From: Chromera velia
Lineage: Eukaryota > Sar > Chromeraceae
Direction of reading: 5' to 3'
DNA: 46,016 nucleotides
Assembly: GCA_018398765.1 (NCBI GenBank)
Contig: JAHBMJ010000929.1
Coordinates: forward strand, 1-46,016
Each line of letters begins with the position of its first letter. Positions within the stretch are counted from its first letter, which is position 1. A program made the position numbers and the translations under genes. A model generated the notes under the pieces. That model did not search any database and was not told the origin of the DNA. It was given only the letters and a program-made list of their open reading frames with translations. Positions 20,199 to 32,437 of this stretch are shown here, piece after piece.

Positions 20199-21965
20199 TC
20201 TGGTCTGATTTATCCTCCCTTCTGCCTTGATGTCTTCTCATCCCTCTCTCAACGGATCGATCGATCGATCGAGTGAAAATGTGGATCTCTCTGCCTGCCT
20301 GCCTGTCTGTCTGTCTGTCTCTGTGCGTAAGGGCGTGAGTGTATGGTAGAAGCATCTGAAATTGCGTCAAGAGAGCGAAAAACAGGAAGAGAGAGGGGAG
20401 GACGTCGTAAGGAATGAGTCTTTCTCTTCCCTTTTCTTGCGTTGAGGCTGGGCCAGAATCTTGGCTGAGTGTCTGCCAATGCAATGCAGCGTGCAGGCAG
20501 GCCTCTGAGTTGTCTCCAAGCGTGCGTGCGTCTGTGTGGGTGGAGAGGATAGTGGAAGGCAGAGGGAGAGGGGGAAGAGGGGTCAGTGAAGAGAATGTGA
20601 AAGGGAATTTCACTTCTCTTTTCGTGCGTGTGTGACGGAGAGCGCGATCGCGGCTTTTGCAGAGGGAGGGAAGGAAAGAGAATGGGAGGTGGGGGAGGGA
20701 GGAGGAGCATAGATGGTGCGTGGTGCATCATAGGAAGGAAAAAAAGGAGAGAAGAGAGCAGAAAGACGAACGAGACCGGCTTCATTGCAGTTTCGTTTCC
20801 CTCTCTCTCTCTCTTTAAGTGTGCGTCTGTGCGTGTGTTTGCGTGCGTCGAATGCAGTGACATGCATCCAAAGAATGAATGAATGGATGGATGGATGGAC
20901 GGGTGGGTCAGCGATTCATGCATGGAATGATCTGAAGAGAGGGACAAAATTGGTTTGGTTTTTGTGGTTGTTGCTGTTCAAAGTTTCGAGCGGATTTGAA
21001 AAGAGGCAAAGAACCAAGGAAGAACCAGGAAGGGAGTGGACAAAGGGGATGAAAAGAGAGAGAAACGGGAGCAATGTCCGATTAAGACCGGGGGGACCGT
21101 CTTGTCCCTTCTCTTTCTCTGCAGGGAGGGAGCAGGTGAATTGATCAGATGAAGAGAGAAAGAAAATCCGAAGGAAACGAGTAAAGATGCACCTCCTTCA
21201 CTTGAAGAAAGAGTTTTCTGCCCGACGTGGGCGTTTTGTTGTTTTGTCGAATGAAAGAAACTCCCTTCCTATCCCTCTACCTCTGTTCAACAGCTTCGCT
21301 TTCTTGACTTAGCTCGGTCTTTCCGCCTGTCTTGTCTCATTCTCCTTGCAGTCGCGTGTGATGTCCTCACAGTGCCACACAAGGGAAAAGAAAGCGCTTT
21401 GCCTCTTTCCCTTTCCCCCTCCGCCTTTTTCGTTGACTCAGATCCTCCCGAAGGAAAATTTTGGCCTTTCCTTTGCATCTGTCGGCCCTTCTGGCGCCTG
21501 TCCGTCCTTCCTCTCCTCCGTCTCTCTGTGTGCTTCCTTTCTTTGGGGAGAGAAGGAAGAGAGAGAGAGAGACCGGGGGAGAAAACAAACACTTTGCGTA
21601 TGGAGGGGGCGGAGGGAAGGCCAGAGAAAGAGAGAAAAGAAGCACAAGAGAGAGAGAGTGCCTGTCCTTTCTTCAAAGCTTCATGACTTCGTTCGGGAGG
21701 ACGAAAAGATTACGAAGCTGCGACAAGTGCCTTGGAGCATCCTTCCCTCCGTGGACTGCTGGATGGGTGGATGGATGAATGGACGGAGGGTGAGAGAGTA
21801 TTTCGGATGTTGGGGAGAGGAGACGGCGTTTTGGGTCTCAGACAGAAGGCTTGCCTGGCTGCAAAAAAAGAACAAGAAGAAGAAAAAAGATGGCTGTGAA
21901 AGAAAAGAAGCCAACTGAAAGGAAAGTTTGAAGGAAGATTTTACACGAGTGCGAGAAGGTGGTTT

Positions 21966-22002
<37 letters not shown>

Positions 22003-25000
22003 TCCAGCACAAATGTATTGTGAATCTGGAAAGGAATAATCGTCCGAACAAACTTCTCTTTTCTTCCCTTCGACTTTCCCCTTCACTCGAATGAGTCCGT
22101 CTTTCTGTCTGTCTGTTTGCCTGTCTACCCATCTGTCTGATTTCTTTCTTTCTTTCTTTCTTTCTTTCTTTTCTTTCTTTCTTTCTTTCTTTCTTCCTTT
22201 CTTTCTTTCTTCCTTCCTTCCTTCCTTCCTTCTCTCCTCCCTTCCAGATCTACCGGCCACAAGATGGTGGGGTGGGTGGCTGTTTTCTTCTTCTTCTTCT
22301 TCTTCTTCCTCGTTTCTTTTTCTGATGAATCAATTGCAGTGTCCTTTTCTCTAAGAGCTGCGTCTGTCTGTCTCTCTTCATGTGCGTGTGCATGTGTGTG
22401 TGTGTGTGTCTGGCCGACCGGCTTGGTAGTCAGTCCGGCTTTGGTTGATCCTTTCTCTCTTTTCCTCTCTTCTCCTCTTCTTCCCTCGCTTTCTCACTTA
22501 CCGCTCGCAACTCACCTTTTGGTGTTCCTTGCTTTCTCCTCTTCTCCCACTGCTTTAAGAAGACAGCTGCTTGCCGGCCAGTCTGGCTGTTGCATCGCTG
22601 TATGTACTTTTGAAAGAAACACCTTTCTCCTCTCCTCCATCTTCATTTCCTCCTCTTCCTCCTCCTGCTACCACCTGAGAGAGAGGGGGGGCCTCCTTCT
22701 CCTCCCCTCCCCTCTCCTCGGGTCGCCTCGGTCTCGGAAAGGGCCGAGAGAGATGTAAAGAAGCAAGCAAGCAAGCAGTCATGCAAGAATGAACAGAACA
22801 AACAAGCAACAAACAACTCAGAAGAAGAAAGAAAAAAAGCAGAGAGTCGGGAGGTTAGCTTCCTTCCAGTTTGACGAACCCTCCTCCCTTCCTTCCTTCC
22901 TTTTTTCTCTCTCTGCTTCCTTCCACTTTGACGGACCCTCCTTCCTTCCTTCCTTCCTTCCTTCTTTCCTTGTTTCCTTTTTTCTCTCTCTCTCTTTTCG
23001 GAATTCTCTATCCCTCGATTGCCAGGGTGACAGGCAACACACACAAACACGAACATCGATAGATACACGCAGACAGACTCTCATCGTTCCTGCAGTGCCG
23101 AGAACGTGTCGGCACTCTTGCTGGTGGTGTGTTGTGTCTCTTTTGGAGGTGTAGAGGGATGCAGGGGATGGAGGCAAAATCGGGGAACGGAAAAGAAGAA
23201 GCAGAGGGTGGAAGCAGAGAAGAAGGCGTGGATGAAAGAACAAGGAAGGAAATCACGAAGGCAAAATAAGTGAGAGAAGTCCCAGATCCATCCTTGGAAG
23301 GAATAAAGGAAGGAGGGGAGGAAGGAGTAAGAGAAAGAGAAAGAAGAAGACGAGATGAAGGGAAAAGAGGAGAGGGAGTGAAGCAAAGAAAAGGAAACTG
23401 AAAGAGAAAAAACTATTTTAAATAAATGGATGGACGCGTGTGTCCTCGAGTAATAATATCTTCCTCCCTTTTTCTTTTGCTTCTCTTTTTCTTTCTTTCT
23501 TTCTGGCTCTCTTCCTGCCTGTCTGTGCTGACTCTTGTGTCAACCCACCCACCCACCCCCGTGTGTTCTTTTCTCTCTTCTTTCATTCCTTTCCTTTTCT
23601 TTTGCGATCGACGACGACGGGGACGCATGCAGCCGGTGGAGTAGAGACAGAGGGAAGGAGAGAGGGAGGAAGTCGTTTTCTTTTCTTTTTTGCCCCTCTC
23701 TCCTTTGGCCTTCCAAAATGCCTTTCCTCCTCTCTTTTTTGGGGGAAATTCTGAAAGAGCAGAGAGAGGGGGAGGGGGGCGAGAGCTCGAGAGAGCAAGA
23801 AGAGCAACGGATGCATGGGTGCAGTTGTACAAACCTCTGGGTATCCCGGGTTGGCTGTTGTTGCTTCTTCTTCTTCTTCTTCTTCTCGCTTTCCTTGCGG
23901 CCTTGTGCCTCCTTTCTTCTTTCTCTTCCTTCGACTTTGCGACTGTTGCGCCTTTTTGATTTTTCCCTCTATCGCTATGCCCGCCCCCGCACCCCTTTTT
24001 CTTCTGTATCGCTTGCAAGCAAGAGAAGAGGAACAGCGCGGTTTTGCACCTAGGAAGCAAAAAAAAAGGGAGGAGACGCGGAAAGAAGTATCCGCCCACT
24101 CACGCAGCTTTCTTTGATCAATCAGATGGAGGAGGAAGGGAAGGGAAGAGAAGAACATCGACGATGGGAGGGATAAGGTGCGATGAAAGTGGGGGCGGGA
24201 AACGACAGAGCAGAAGTCAGAATCAAAAACAGGAAAGGGAAGAAAAGCGCGAGACAGAAAAGAGGGGCAGGAACAAAAGAAAGATGAAGCCTCCCTCATC
24301 ATGTTCTTCCTTCCTCTTCCCCTTCTCTCCATTTGAGGGAACAGGGAAGAAAGGAAGGAAGTGAAGGCCAAGGAAGGGGGCGTCCCTCCCTCCCCTCCCT
24401 CCCTTCGTGGGAGGGCGGGGGGGCGTCTTTTTGAGCCCTGTTTGTTTCCGTTTTCGTCTCCTGCTGATTTCATCTCCAATGATGTTTTCTTTTTTCTTTT
24501 TCTTTCTTCCTGACTCCGTCCGTCTCATTCGGACTTCTGCCTGCAATCCTTCTACCTGATAGAAGAGAGAGTGAAAAATACCACGGAGTGCTGTTTTGTT
24601 CGCCTTTCTGGTCGATCAGTCGTTTGGTGTTTTAGGATTTTTTTGACTGAGGTTGGGGTAAATTTGAGACCAAATTTTCCCTTTCTCCCCCCCGTTCACA
24701 TGATTCGATTCGGCGAATTCCTGCAGTTCTTTTTCATTTTCCATTTAGGTCGCGGTACTGTCATGCATGAGTGTCTGTCTGACATCCTCTATTTTTGGAT
24801 CTTTTTTTTTTTTTTTGTCGTTCGTCGGCTGTGCAACAATCCGGCCGGCAGGAGCTGGTCACAGTGTGTGTCTCTGTCTGCCATCCTCTATTTTTGGTTC
24901 TCTCTCTCGTTCGAGCACGATCGATGGTGAAAAAGATGTAATTGAGAAAGGAAGGCCATTCGAATGAATGAACGCGGATGGATTTGTTTTCAGTCTTGCG

Positions 25001-26170
25001 TTGTTTCTGTCTCTCCAAAAGAGATGAGCACACATAAAAAGGGGAAGCGTTTCCTTCGCTGTGCCGGACGTTGCTTTGCGTGTCTCCATTCTCACCCGAA
25101 AATTTTTGTTTGTTTTTTTCGTTGCGGCTTGCTGCCTCCGTTTGTGGGCACAAGAATCACTCGTTTGTCTTTTCCTTCCTTTTTTTGGATCGAAACTTTC
25201 TTTCTTTCCTTTTCTTTCATTGAGAGAGAAAGGATGAGAGTGAGTTGAGTTGTCTTTCTGCCTGTCTGTTTGTTGCATGGTGTGTTCATATCCTTCGTAA
25301 ACCTGTCTTCTCTCTCTCGCTGATGTGCTGCAGTCCTGTTTCTCTTCCTTCGTTGTGACCCGCCCTCCTGTCGCGTTGAATTATTGTCGTGCCTCCGGCA
25401 TCTTTCGAAAAAGACGAAATTTCGTAATGTGAAGTAACACACGTCTGTGTTCGTGGTAGATCGCAGGTGGGTTGGTGAGTGAGTGAGTGAAAGAATGACA
25501 ATGGAAGTGTGTGACAGTCCGAATGGGTCTGTTGTCGTCGGTTGGTGATCTTCTTTTTCCTCCCTCTGATGTTATCTTTCTTGTTCTGTTTCTGCTCTTT
25601 TCTCCAGTCTGTCTTGTTCACTTACCCTGCCTTTCTTTCTAGCTTTTCTGTCTGTGATTCTGCTTTCTTTCTTCCTTTCTTTCCTTCTTTCGTCCGTTCG
25701 TACGTTCGTGTCTTGCCGTGTCTTTCGTTTCCTCACGGGAAGGCAAGTGGCTTTGTGCTGTTGCTGCCGGGGGGGAGAAGACGGAAGGCTGATCGATCGA
25801 TCGATCCGGTCAGAGAGAGAAAAGAGCAGGAGGTAGGGGAGGCTTTTCTTTCCTTTCTTTCATTCTCTCTCTCTCTCTTTGGCCTGCAAAAGCCCTGAAT
25901 GATCGATCGAGGGGTTCGATCGATGTGTGCTCGCATGCGTGCGTGAGTGGATGGCGTCTTCTCCTTCTCATGAGTTTCTTCAATGTCGTCTCCCTTCCTA
26001 GCTGTCTTTGTGCCATTCATTGATTTCGTTCCCGAATTTTCCTTTCCGTTGGAAACAGGGAAAAGACAGATTGTGAACATGTCCGTGCAAGCTGTCCGTC
26101 CCTCTGCGGCGTCTGGACAATTGATTGTTCGACCGTTCATCGCGTCGCGATTCCGGTGGGGTGTGCATGC
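20199..26170. other. Six kilobases of pyrimidine-rich simple sequence, no supported gene
   Basis: The plus strand is dominated by CT-rich sequence with TTTC, CTT and GTCT repeats. Every long ORF on either strand is compositionally biased. A short patch at 21680-21760 (reading DFVREDEKITKLRQVPW) looks coding-like but has no clear splice sites. The texture equals that of sense-strand introns, so the region may be 3' UTR or introns of the gene starting at 18581, or of an unseen gene. It changes abruptly to AT-rich DNA near 26170. Confidence 0.5.
22139..22247. repeat. TTTC/TTCC microsatellite
   Basis: About 105 bp of TTTC units turning into TTCC units, preceded by a GTCT run. Confidence 0.9.
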
Positions 26171-26968
26171 CTAGGTGCGTAACAAATGACGGTCTCATGG
26201 GTTATGAATCATGCGTATCTATAGAAGTAGGTAGGCTGTGAGTGCTTAGGCCCCTCATTGTAAAACGACATTTAAACAATATGAGAATAAATTTTTTCTT
26301 ATAATAGATTTTTTTGGATATATACTAGGATATACATATCCGTATGAAGCTAGATTAAACTATAGGTATGGAACCTAGTATGGAACATGGTGTATATATA
26401 GATCTAGGCTATGCATTCTAAAGTTAAAAAGAAAGAAAGAAAGTTTAATTGTCTGAGTTTTTTTTATTTAAAGCTTTACTAGGAAAGCAAGCCAAATCAG
26501 GTCCTCTCCTAGGTCACTCTTGGGGTCATGTACTCTCACTCTAGCACCCACTCTCACTAGCACTCTCATTCAAGATTGAACCCAAGATTAAACCTTTGTA
26601 GAATCTTTGATACTAGCTTTGATGTAGATTCAATTTTCTCAGCATTTTCTTCTAGATTTTTGTATATGAAGTTAACAAAGTCTAAAGAAAGAAAGAAAAG
26701 AAAGAAAGAAAGAAAGGAAGGAAGGAGGGAAGAAAGGAAGAAAGAAAGGAAGAAAGATAGAAAGAGAGAAAGAAAGAAAGAAAAAAAGAAAGAAACAAAG
26801 AAGGGAAAGAAAGAAAGAAAGAAAGAAAGAAAGAAAACGATTATGGAGAGGAGAAATCTACTTTACAGACAGAGAGAAGCTATGGTGGGGGGGAAAGAAA
26901 AGAGAGCCGAATACCATTTCCACATCCAAACCGTACGTGTGAGAAAGGAAGAAACGTTTTAGCCCCCC
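26171..26968. other. AT-rich stretch with an AAAG array
   Basis: No gene is visible. An AAAG/GGAA array occupies about 26683-26836. The sequence ends in a C6 run immediately before the N gap. Confidence 0.5.
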
Positions 26969-27002
26969 NNNNNNNNNNNNNNNNNNNNNNNNNNNNNNNN
27001 NN
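26969..27002. other. Assembly gap (34 N)
   Basis: A run of N directly preceded by CCCCCC, consistent with failure at a poly-C tract. Confidence 0.98.
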
Positions 27003-27309
27003 TTAATTCTTGTTTCTCCTCTTCTGTCTGGCCCTCTCTTCACTTTGCTTCCCTTCTCTTCTTCTCCTTTCTTCTCTCACGCACTCTGGCGCCCTCCCTC
27101 CCAGCTTTCTTGCTCCCTCAACCGCTCAATCTCTTCCTCCTTTTATTCACTCGCGCATCCACTGCTTTTCTCCCCCCTTCCCACTCTCTGTCATATGCAC
27201 ACTCAATTCCTCCCTCAATCAGTCGCTCCCATATGTGCCCGCGCGAAATATGACTATCAGGAAGGAAACTAGCCTACAAGATCTACTAAGAGTACCCTGC
27301 AAGTTTCAA

Positions 27310-28560
27310 GTTGAGTAATTTAGGTAATTTATTTAGGTAAGTAATTTAAAGTAAATTCAAGTAATTTCATTATCATCATTCTCATCATCATACGCTATCG
27401 TTGTCTGCCTAGACTAGTGGCCTAGCCTTTGAGGCTTCCAATATTCGGCAAGAGACAAGCTCGGCAGCCCTCCTCCAGAGGAGAAAGCACACGCGTGGAC
27501 TTAAACCGTAGCCGATTTGTCCGGACTAACTTCGGGATCTATGCAAATGACATATTGGAGGCTTATTGAAGTGTTTTTAAGGGTTGATATATGGTTAGGA
27601 ACTCATTAGAAACAATTTTGAAAGTGGCTGTTAAAGGTTATTTTGGGGTCGCTGACCTCTATAACTTCGGGATCAGTACCAAAAATCCCGGACAAATCGG
27701 CTAAAGTCTGAGTCCACACGCACGTAAAAACACGATAAATGATCCCCAGCGGCTCAAAAGGGGCTTGTCCTGAACTATGAGAAAAGGTCGGCTTTAAACG
27801 CTGGTCTGTAGGATTAAAAGGTGACCGGGGGAAGCCAAGCTACCCGCCCTCTTCTATCCCATCTCTCTCCTTTTCTCTTTTTCTTTATTCTCTTTGCTTT
27901 TCCCCAACTAGTGTTCGAATACTGGGAAACTCATGCCATCACAGCCGTCCTGAAGTGCTCCATAGCAGGTGCATACGTGTGACTTGCCATCCTGACTCAG
28001 ATGGAAAACCCCCATCGAGTCATGCCCCCAGATTTTCGCCGTCTCCTCCAATTTTCTTCTTCTACACAGTACCACCTTTTCAAAAACTGGCTGTGGCCGT
28101 GAGCGCGGCTTGTCTGGACCAGGTCGGCATTGAAGGAAGGGGGAAACCTGGAAGGCTGGCATCTACCCCCAAGCATGCGAAGTCACGGGCACCGCCGTGT
28201 TTGCCATGGTTCTGGATCTGAGTCGAATAGAGAGCCCAGCTCGCAGGCGTCTCCTCAGTCAGTTGAAGCTCCGAGGTCGTTGTGGGTGTTTTGCATCCTC
28301 TGCTTGCTCTGTGGTTGTCCTTTTGGAGCACTGCTGCTTGTTTTGGAGTGAGGGGACATCTGGTAACTCTGGGGGCCTCAACTGCGTCAAGAGACTGGGG
28401 GAACAAGAAGTTCGCAAAGCCGTTTCCAACTGTTGTAGAAGTTACAGTAATTTAGCTTAGTAATTTAAAGTAATTTAAAGCCATTTAGAGTAATTTAAAG
28501 TAATTTAAAATAATAAACTAAAGTAATTTTGAAACGTAAATTACCTAGTAAATTACTAAT
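27310..28560. repeat. Segment bracketed by AGTAATTTA arrays
   Basis: Irregular arrays of AGTAATTTA-type units occur at about 27315-27370 and 28442-28555; the second ends in inverted copies (AAATTAC). They bracket a less AT-rich interior (about 27840-28440) with coding-like composition but no recognised protein, plus the inverted repeat at 27490-27723. It could be a degenerate transposon. Confidence 0.35.
27490..27723. mobile_element. Short inverted-repeat (MITE-like) element
   Basis: Arms of about 35 bp at 27490-27524 and 27688-27723 are inverted copies. They share the exact core CCGGACAAATCGGCTA, and a further CTTCGGGATC motif recurs inside both ends. The interior is about 160 bp and non-coding. 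No target duplication was clear. Confidence 0.5.
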
Positions 28561-29211
28561 TTTGGTTAAACTTTGGAGGTCGATTTTTCATGAACCATAA
28601 AGAGTTAGACGTTCAAGCTAGCAGTCCTTATGCAGTTGTTCCAACTTCTTGCTACTTCCTCTTTATCAGTTCGATTGGTATCAGACTGTCGCTTTGATTC
28701 AATTTTGTGTATTAGGTCACTTGAACCTACTTCAGGCTGAATTCAAAAAAAACGTTTAATGGTCTCCATTGCATCTACTACGGCTTTCCGGAGCCGTTTG
28801 TACGCTTGCATGCATCAAATAACCCCAGAAAGCGAAGCGGGAGGCACTTACAAAACAATATCCCGGAGCCGCTTTGCATGCTGACTAGCGCTGACGCTGC
28901 GTGTTGTGGCATATTGATGAACCTTGCGTCAGGGTTACCAAAGTACAGTACGGTGTTTTTTGAAATTCTAGCTAAAGTACAGTACGATTACAATATAGTG
29001 GCTCTCCAAAGCCATCCTAGGAAAATCTATAAAGTTTAGGGTGAGAAAAATCTATAAAGTTTAGGATGATGATTTACACAAAAGAACATTTACAAAATTG
29101 TTCACATTACATCATGCAGAGACGGCCAGAGAGCGTATACGACGGACATGGAGAGCCCTTTAGTTCTTCAATCAATCAATCAATCAATCAATCAGTCAAT
29201 CAATCGATCAG

Positions 29212-29421
29212 TCAGACTGAGTCCTCAGTTAGCGAGTCAGCCAGAGCGGCCCGGAGGGTGGGGCAGACACTTCGATGGTATTGCCTCCAGTCCTTCTTCT
29301 GACAGCGACGAGAGCAATATTGGGTATAATGACACCCAGAGCATTTCTGGATGCGCGCCGACACCCTGCCACAAACGGTATACATCTTGCCGTCTCCCAA
29401 AGCCAACAGACACATACCCAT
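29212..29421 (-). pseudogene. Degenerate MYND-type zinc finger
   Basis: The ORF of 69 residues contains a MYND finger, a protein-protein interaction zinc module: C17, then C27/C30 (KCSGC), C36/C40 (YCSRRC), and H49/C53 (HRSVC), around the typical CQKKDW. The first zinc ligand is replaced: YTVC stands where the family has CxxC, and one G-to-A change would turn TGT into the TAT seen at residue 14. There is also one extra residue between C40 and H49. No further exons were found either side, and AT-rich repeats surround it, so I take it for a gene fragment. It could instead be one exon of an unseen gene. Confidence 0.55.
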
Positions 29422-31980
29422 ATGCTTTATTAAATTTTGGTCTGGAGGTGGTTGAGCCTCTGGAGTAGAGGGAGGGGGTGTTGGAAGGGGAGGCCCAGGG
29501 GTTTGTTTGTTTTGCTTTGGTGTCTTGTGTACTGTATTCTAACTCCACATAGGTTCTACTACCGTTCTAGCATGACAAACTTAGGGGGATAAGCAGTAAA
29601 AAACATTATGCATGTCACATTACACATTGCTAAGTATTCAATTAAGTATTAAAAGTAGTTAGAATTAGTTTTAGATGTTAAAATAGGCCTAGTAATGCCC
29701 TAAAATGCTATAAAAAAATATTTTTTTATTTAATAGAGTATAATACAGTACAGTGTTTTTTCGTGAAACACTAGGAACAGTACAAAACGCTATAATACGG
29801 CGTAGTACGATGTTTTTTGGCAACGCTGCTTTGTGCATTAATGCTAGCTGCTCGCATGCATGTATTCGCCAAAAAAAGGTTCTGGATTGAAAGATCCCGC
29901 CCCAAATAGACTAAGTCTAGAAAAGCATAAACCCGTCGCTATGCATGCATGTGTGCGTGAGATGGGTATCCCTAAACAGCAAAGCGGGGGGCACTTACCA
30001 ACTATTATGGCTGACCTGATATGACCCGCGATTGATACGTATGTCAGGTTGCTAAAGGGAAAACATATATGCTTTCCGAGGTTGTTTGCATACTTACGTG
30101 CATCAGATACCCCATGCAGCCTATGCATAACATGCTGTCTAAAGTTAGAAAAAACTAGGTGGGGGCAAGCCCCCGCCTGGTTAGATTTCAGGTGGGGCCA
30201 TAAGTATTCTAGGCCCCCGGGTGGTCCAAAAGTCAACCGGGGGCGGCCCCTGGCTGCACACCTTCCTAAAATTGTCCAAAATGAAATTAAAAGTACAATT
30301 CTTTTGCATGCATCATCTAAGAAAGATTTGTCATCAAATTTAAAATTTGCGCAGTTCATTCTACCAATGAGTCTAACTAAGAGTCTAAATGAGTCACTAA
30401 ATCTGCCAACACATCACTATTGATTCACCTAAAATTTAAACAGCAAAAAACAGATTCTGCTTACGACATTCACAACAAGATCATAAAAAGGTTCCACCAC
30501 TTCAAGCCTAGTCGTCTTCCTTGATTTTCCCCCTCCCTGACCGGCGTCCAGTATTTATGAGTGTAGGTGTGTATCAGTATGTGTATCGGTGTGTTTATGT
30601 GTGTTCTAATGTGTCGGTAGGAGCAAAGGCACTAGCAAAGGCAAAAAGGTACAAAAAGAACGCTGTAGCCGGTTATATAAAAAGAGAAAGATGTGTTTCC
30701 ACTTACGGGAAAGCATGGTAATCATTTATGACAGAGTGAAATGATCGAAGAGAAACAGTATAGAAAGGATATAGAGTATCTGATGTGAGAGCTATTTATA
30801 TATCTGAGGCAGATCCATAAAATTCAATCCATCCACAAGACGGCGACCTTCTCATTCAGAGTTGCAATAAAATGCTTTAATATATTCATAGAAAGAGGTT
30901 CTTTTGCTTTCTAGACTTTCAAGAAGTCCTTTCTCAAGCACAAAGGGGGATGCATGCATACAACTGACTGGTTATAATTCCAGTAAAGGGAAATCGGTCT
31001 TCAAAAAAATTAAAAGACGCCACTTGTGGTGCTCATGGTCGCTCCTACATACATAAATGAAGAGATAAGATGATAATAAGCAGTGAAAGAACGAACGGGA
31101 ACGAATTCTGCATACATGACAGTCAGGTATGCAGAAAGGTCGAGCTTAATTGACACAGCGCGTGCGCGCCGCGGGTGGCCAATACCTGCATATGCATGCA
31201 GAGTCAAGGGGCCGCGCTCATGCGTGCCCCTCCACGCCCTCAGGTCGTCACTGCGCCGGCCGCTGTGGCGCCTGCACGCGCGGGCGCGCCCCGGGTGCCC
31301 TCATGAGCACCCGGGATATATACCCCCGGGTCGCTCAATCGCGCTCAATAAACTTTCAAAAACGAGGTGGAGGCAGCCCCCAGCTGCCCTAACGGGGAGC
31401 TGGGTTGACCTAGGGGCCCCTCTCGGGCCTTGGCTACTTTAGATAGCATGATGCATAATGATGATATAACGATGCATCTGATGTAAGCAAGCTTGTGAAC
31501 TGTGCCGGAAAGCGAGAAAAATGAGAACTGCACGATTGACGCACACCGTCTAGCCCACCGGGCAGTCGCACCGACCCCCCCCCCCCCCNCCCCCCCCCAA
31601 GCATGCGCATATGCAGCTTTTCACTGCAGAGTCAAATTGAATATGGCCGGACCCGATTCTGATGTACTCCGTACGAATGGCCTGGAAATCGATCAAAATT
31701 AACTCCATTTGTTTTGATGCTTACTCATGTTATATTAAGTACTCCCTCAGCTCTATTTCTAGGATATGCATCTACATACACCAGATTTTTCAATTGGAGA
31801 TTCAGCACGTTCGACATATATACGCGCGCTCCCATCCCAACTCTTTGTAAGTGCCCCTTAGCTACGTTTTCCAGGCCATGGCACAAACGAACACACGACG
31901 GAGACACGCTGCTAAACTTCAGGACTGCCCCGCCGATGGGCCGACATAGGCGTCAGTACTATAAATTTAGACGAGTAGAT
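29422..31980. other. Repeat-rich stretch without a supported gene
   Basis: Contents: AGTAC-TGTTTTTT motifs at about 29743-29820; a copy of the AGATCCCGCCCCAAAT module near 29880-29970; a foldback GGGGGCAAGCCCCC at 30161-30174; a related block at about 31350-31440; and a GC-rich CpG patch at 31150-31330. No ORF shows a recognisable domain. Confidence 0.5.
31488..31600 (+). repeat. Copy of the poly-C modular repeat
   Basis: Starts GCAAGCTTGTGAAC, continues GAAAGCGAGAAAAATGAGAA and ends in a C run containing one N (31589). It has the same module order as 40666-40764 and the reverse strand of 41637-41755. Confidence 0.8.
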
Positions 31981-31982
31981 TA

Positions 31983-32435
31983 GTGAGCAGATTTGATTTG
32001 ATTTGATAGGATTTGATTTCAGCTTTAAGCTCAAATCTGACCAGATTTGAGGTAGATTTGAGGTTGAAGTCTAGAGGTCACTCTCGACAGCACTGAAGAC
32101 GACATGACCTAGGACATGACACAGTCGACACCACTAGCAAATTCTAGAAAGCCCTACAGATAAGAAAATCATTAAAAACTAGACTAAAAGCTAAATTAAG
32201 ACTCTCAATATTAATGAGCTATTGTCAAAGCTAAGAGCTTATATAAGTTTTTATTTTAGAGTCATTCTAGAGAGTCACCTCGAAGATTTGAGGTTAAAGG
32301 GTCAGATTTGAAGTAGATTTGATAGGATTTGATAGGCCTTATCATGCTAAAGCTTCTCAGGCCTAAGATTTGATTTGAGGTTAAGCCCTACAATACTAAC
32401 TTCAAATCAAATCAAATCAAATCAAATCTGGTCAC
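31983..32435. mobile_element. Stowaway-like MITE with TA target
   Basis: A 453-bp non-coding element. The left end reads GTGAGCAGATTTGATTTG. The right end, reverse-complemented, reads GTGACCAGATTTGATTTG. Both ends are flanked by TA (31981-31982 and 32436-32437). ATTTG-based units also recur in the interior. TA duplication and long TIRs without an ORF are typical of Tc1/mariner-mobilised MITEs. Confidence 0.65.
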
Positions 32436-32437
32436 TA

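Noticed and set aside
21680-21760. Coding-like patch on the plus strand
   Set aside because: Too short, no clear acceptor or donor, and it cannot be joined in phase to the 18581 gene with confidence.
23583-24479. 298-codon minus-strand ORF
   Set aside because: Arg/Lys/Glu and Phe/Leu/Ser-rich translation of pyrimidine-rich DNA, with no domain or splice support.
28080-28406. 108-codon minus-strand ORF in a less AT-rich patch
   Set aside because: Base composition is coding-like, but there is no domain, no splice partner and only repeats around it.
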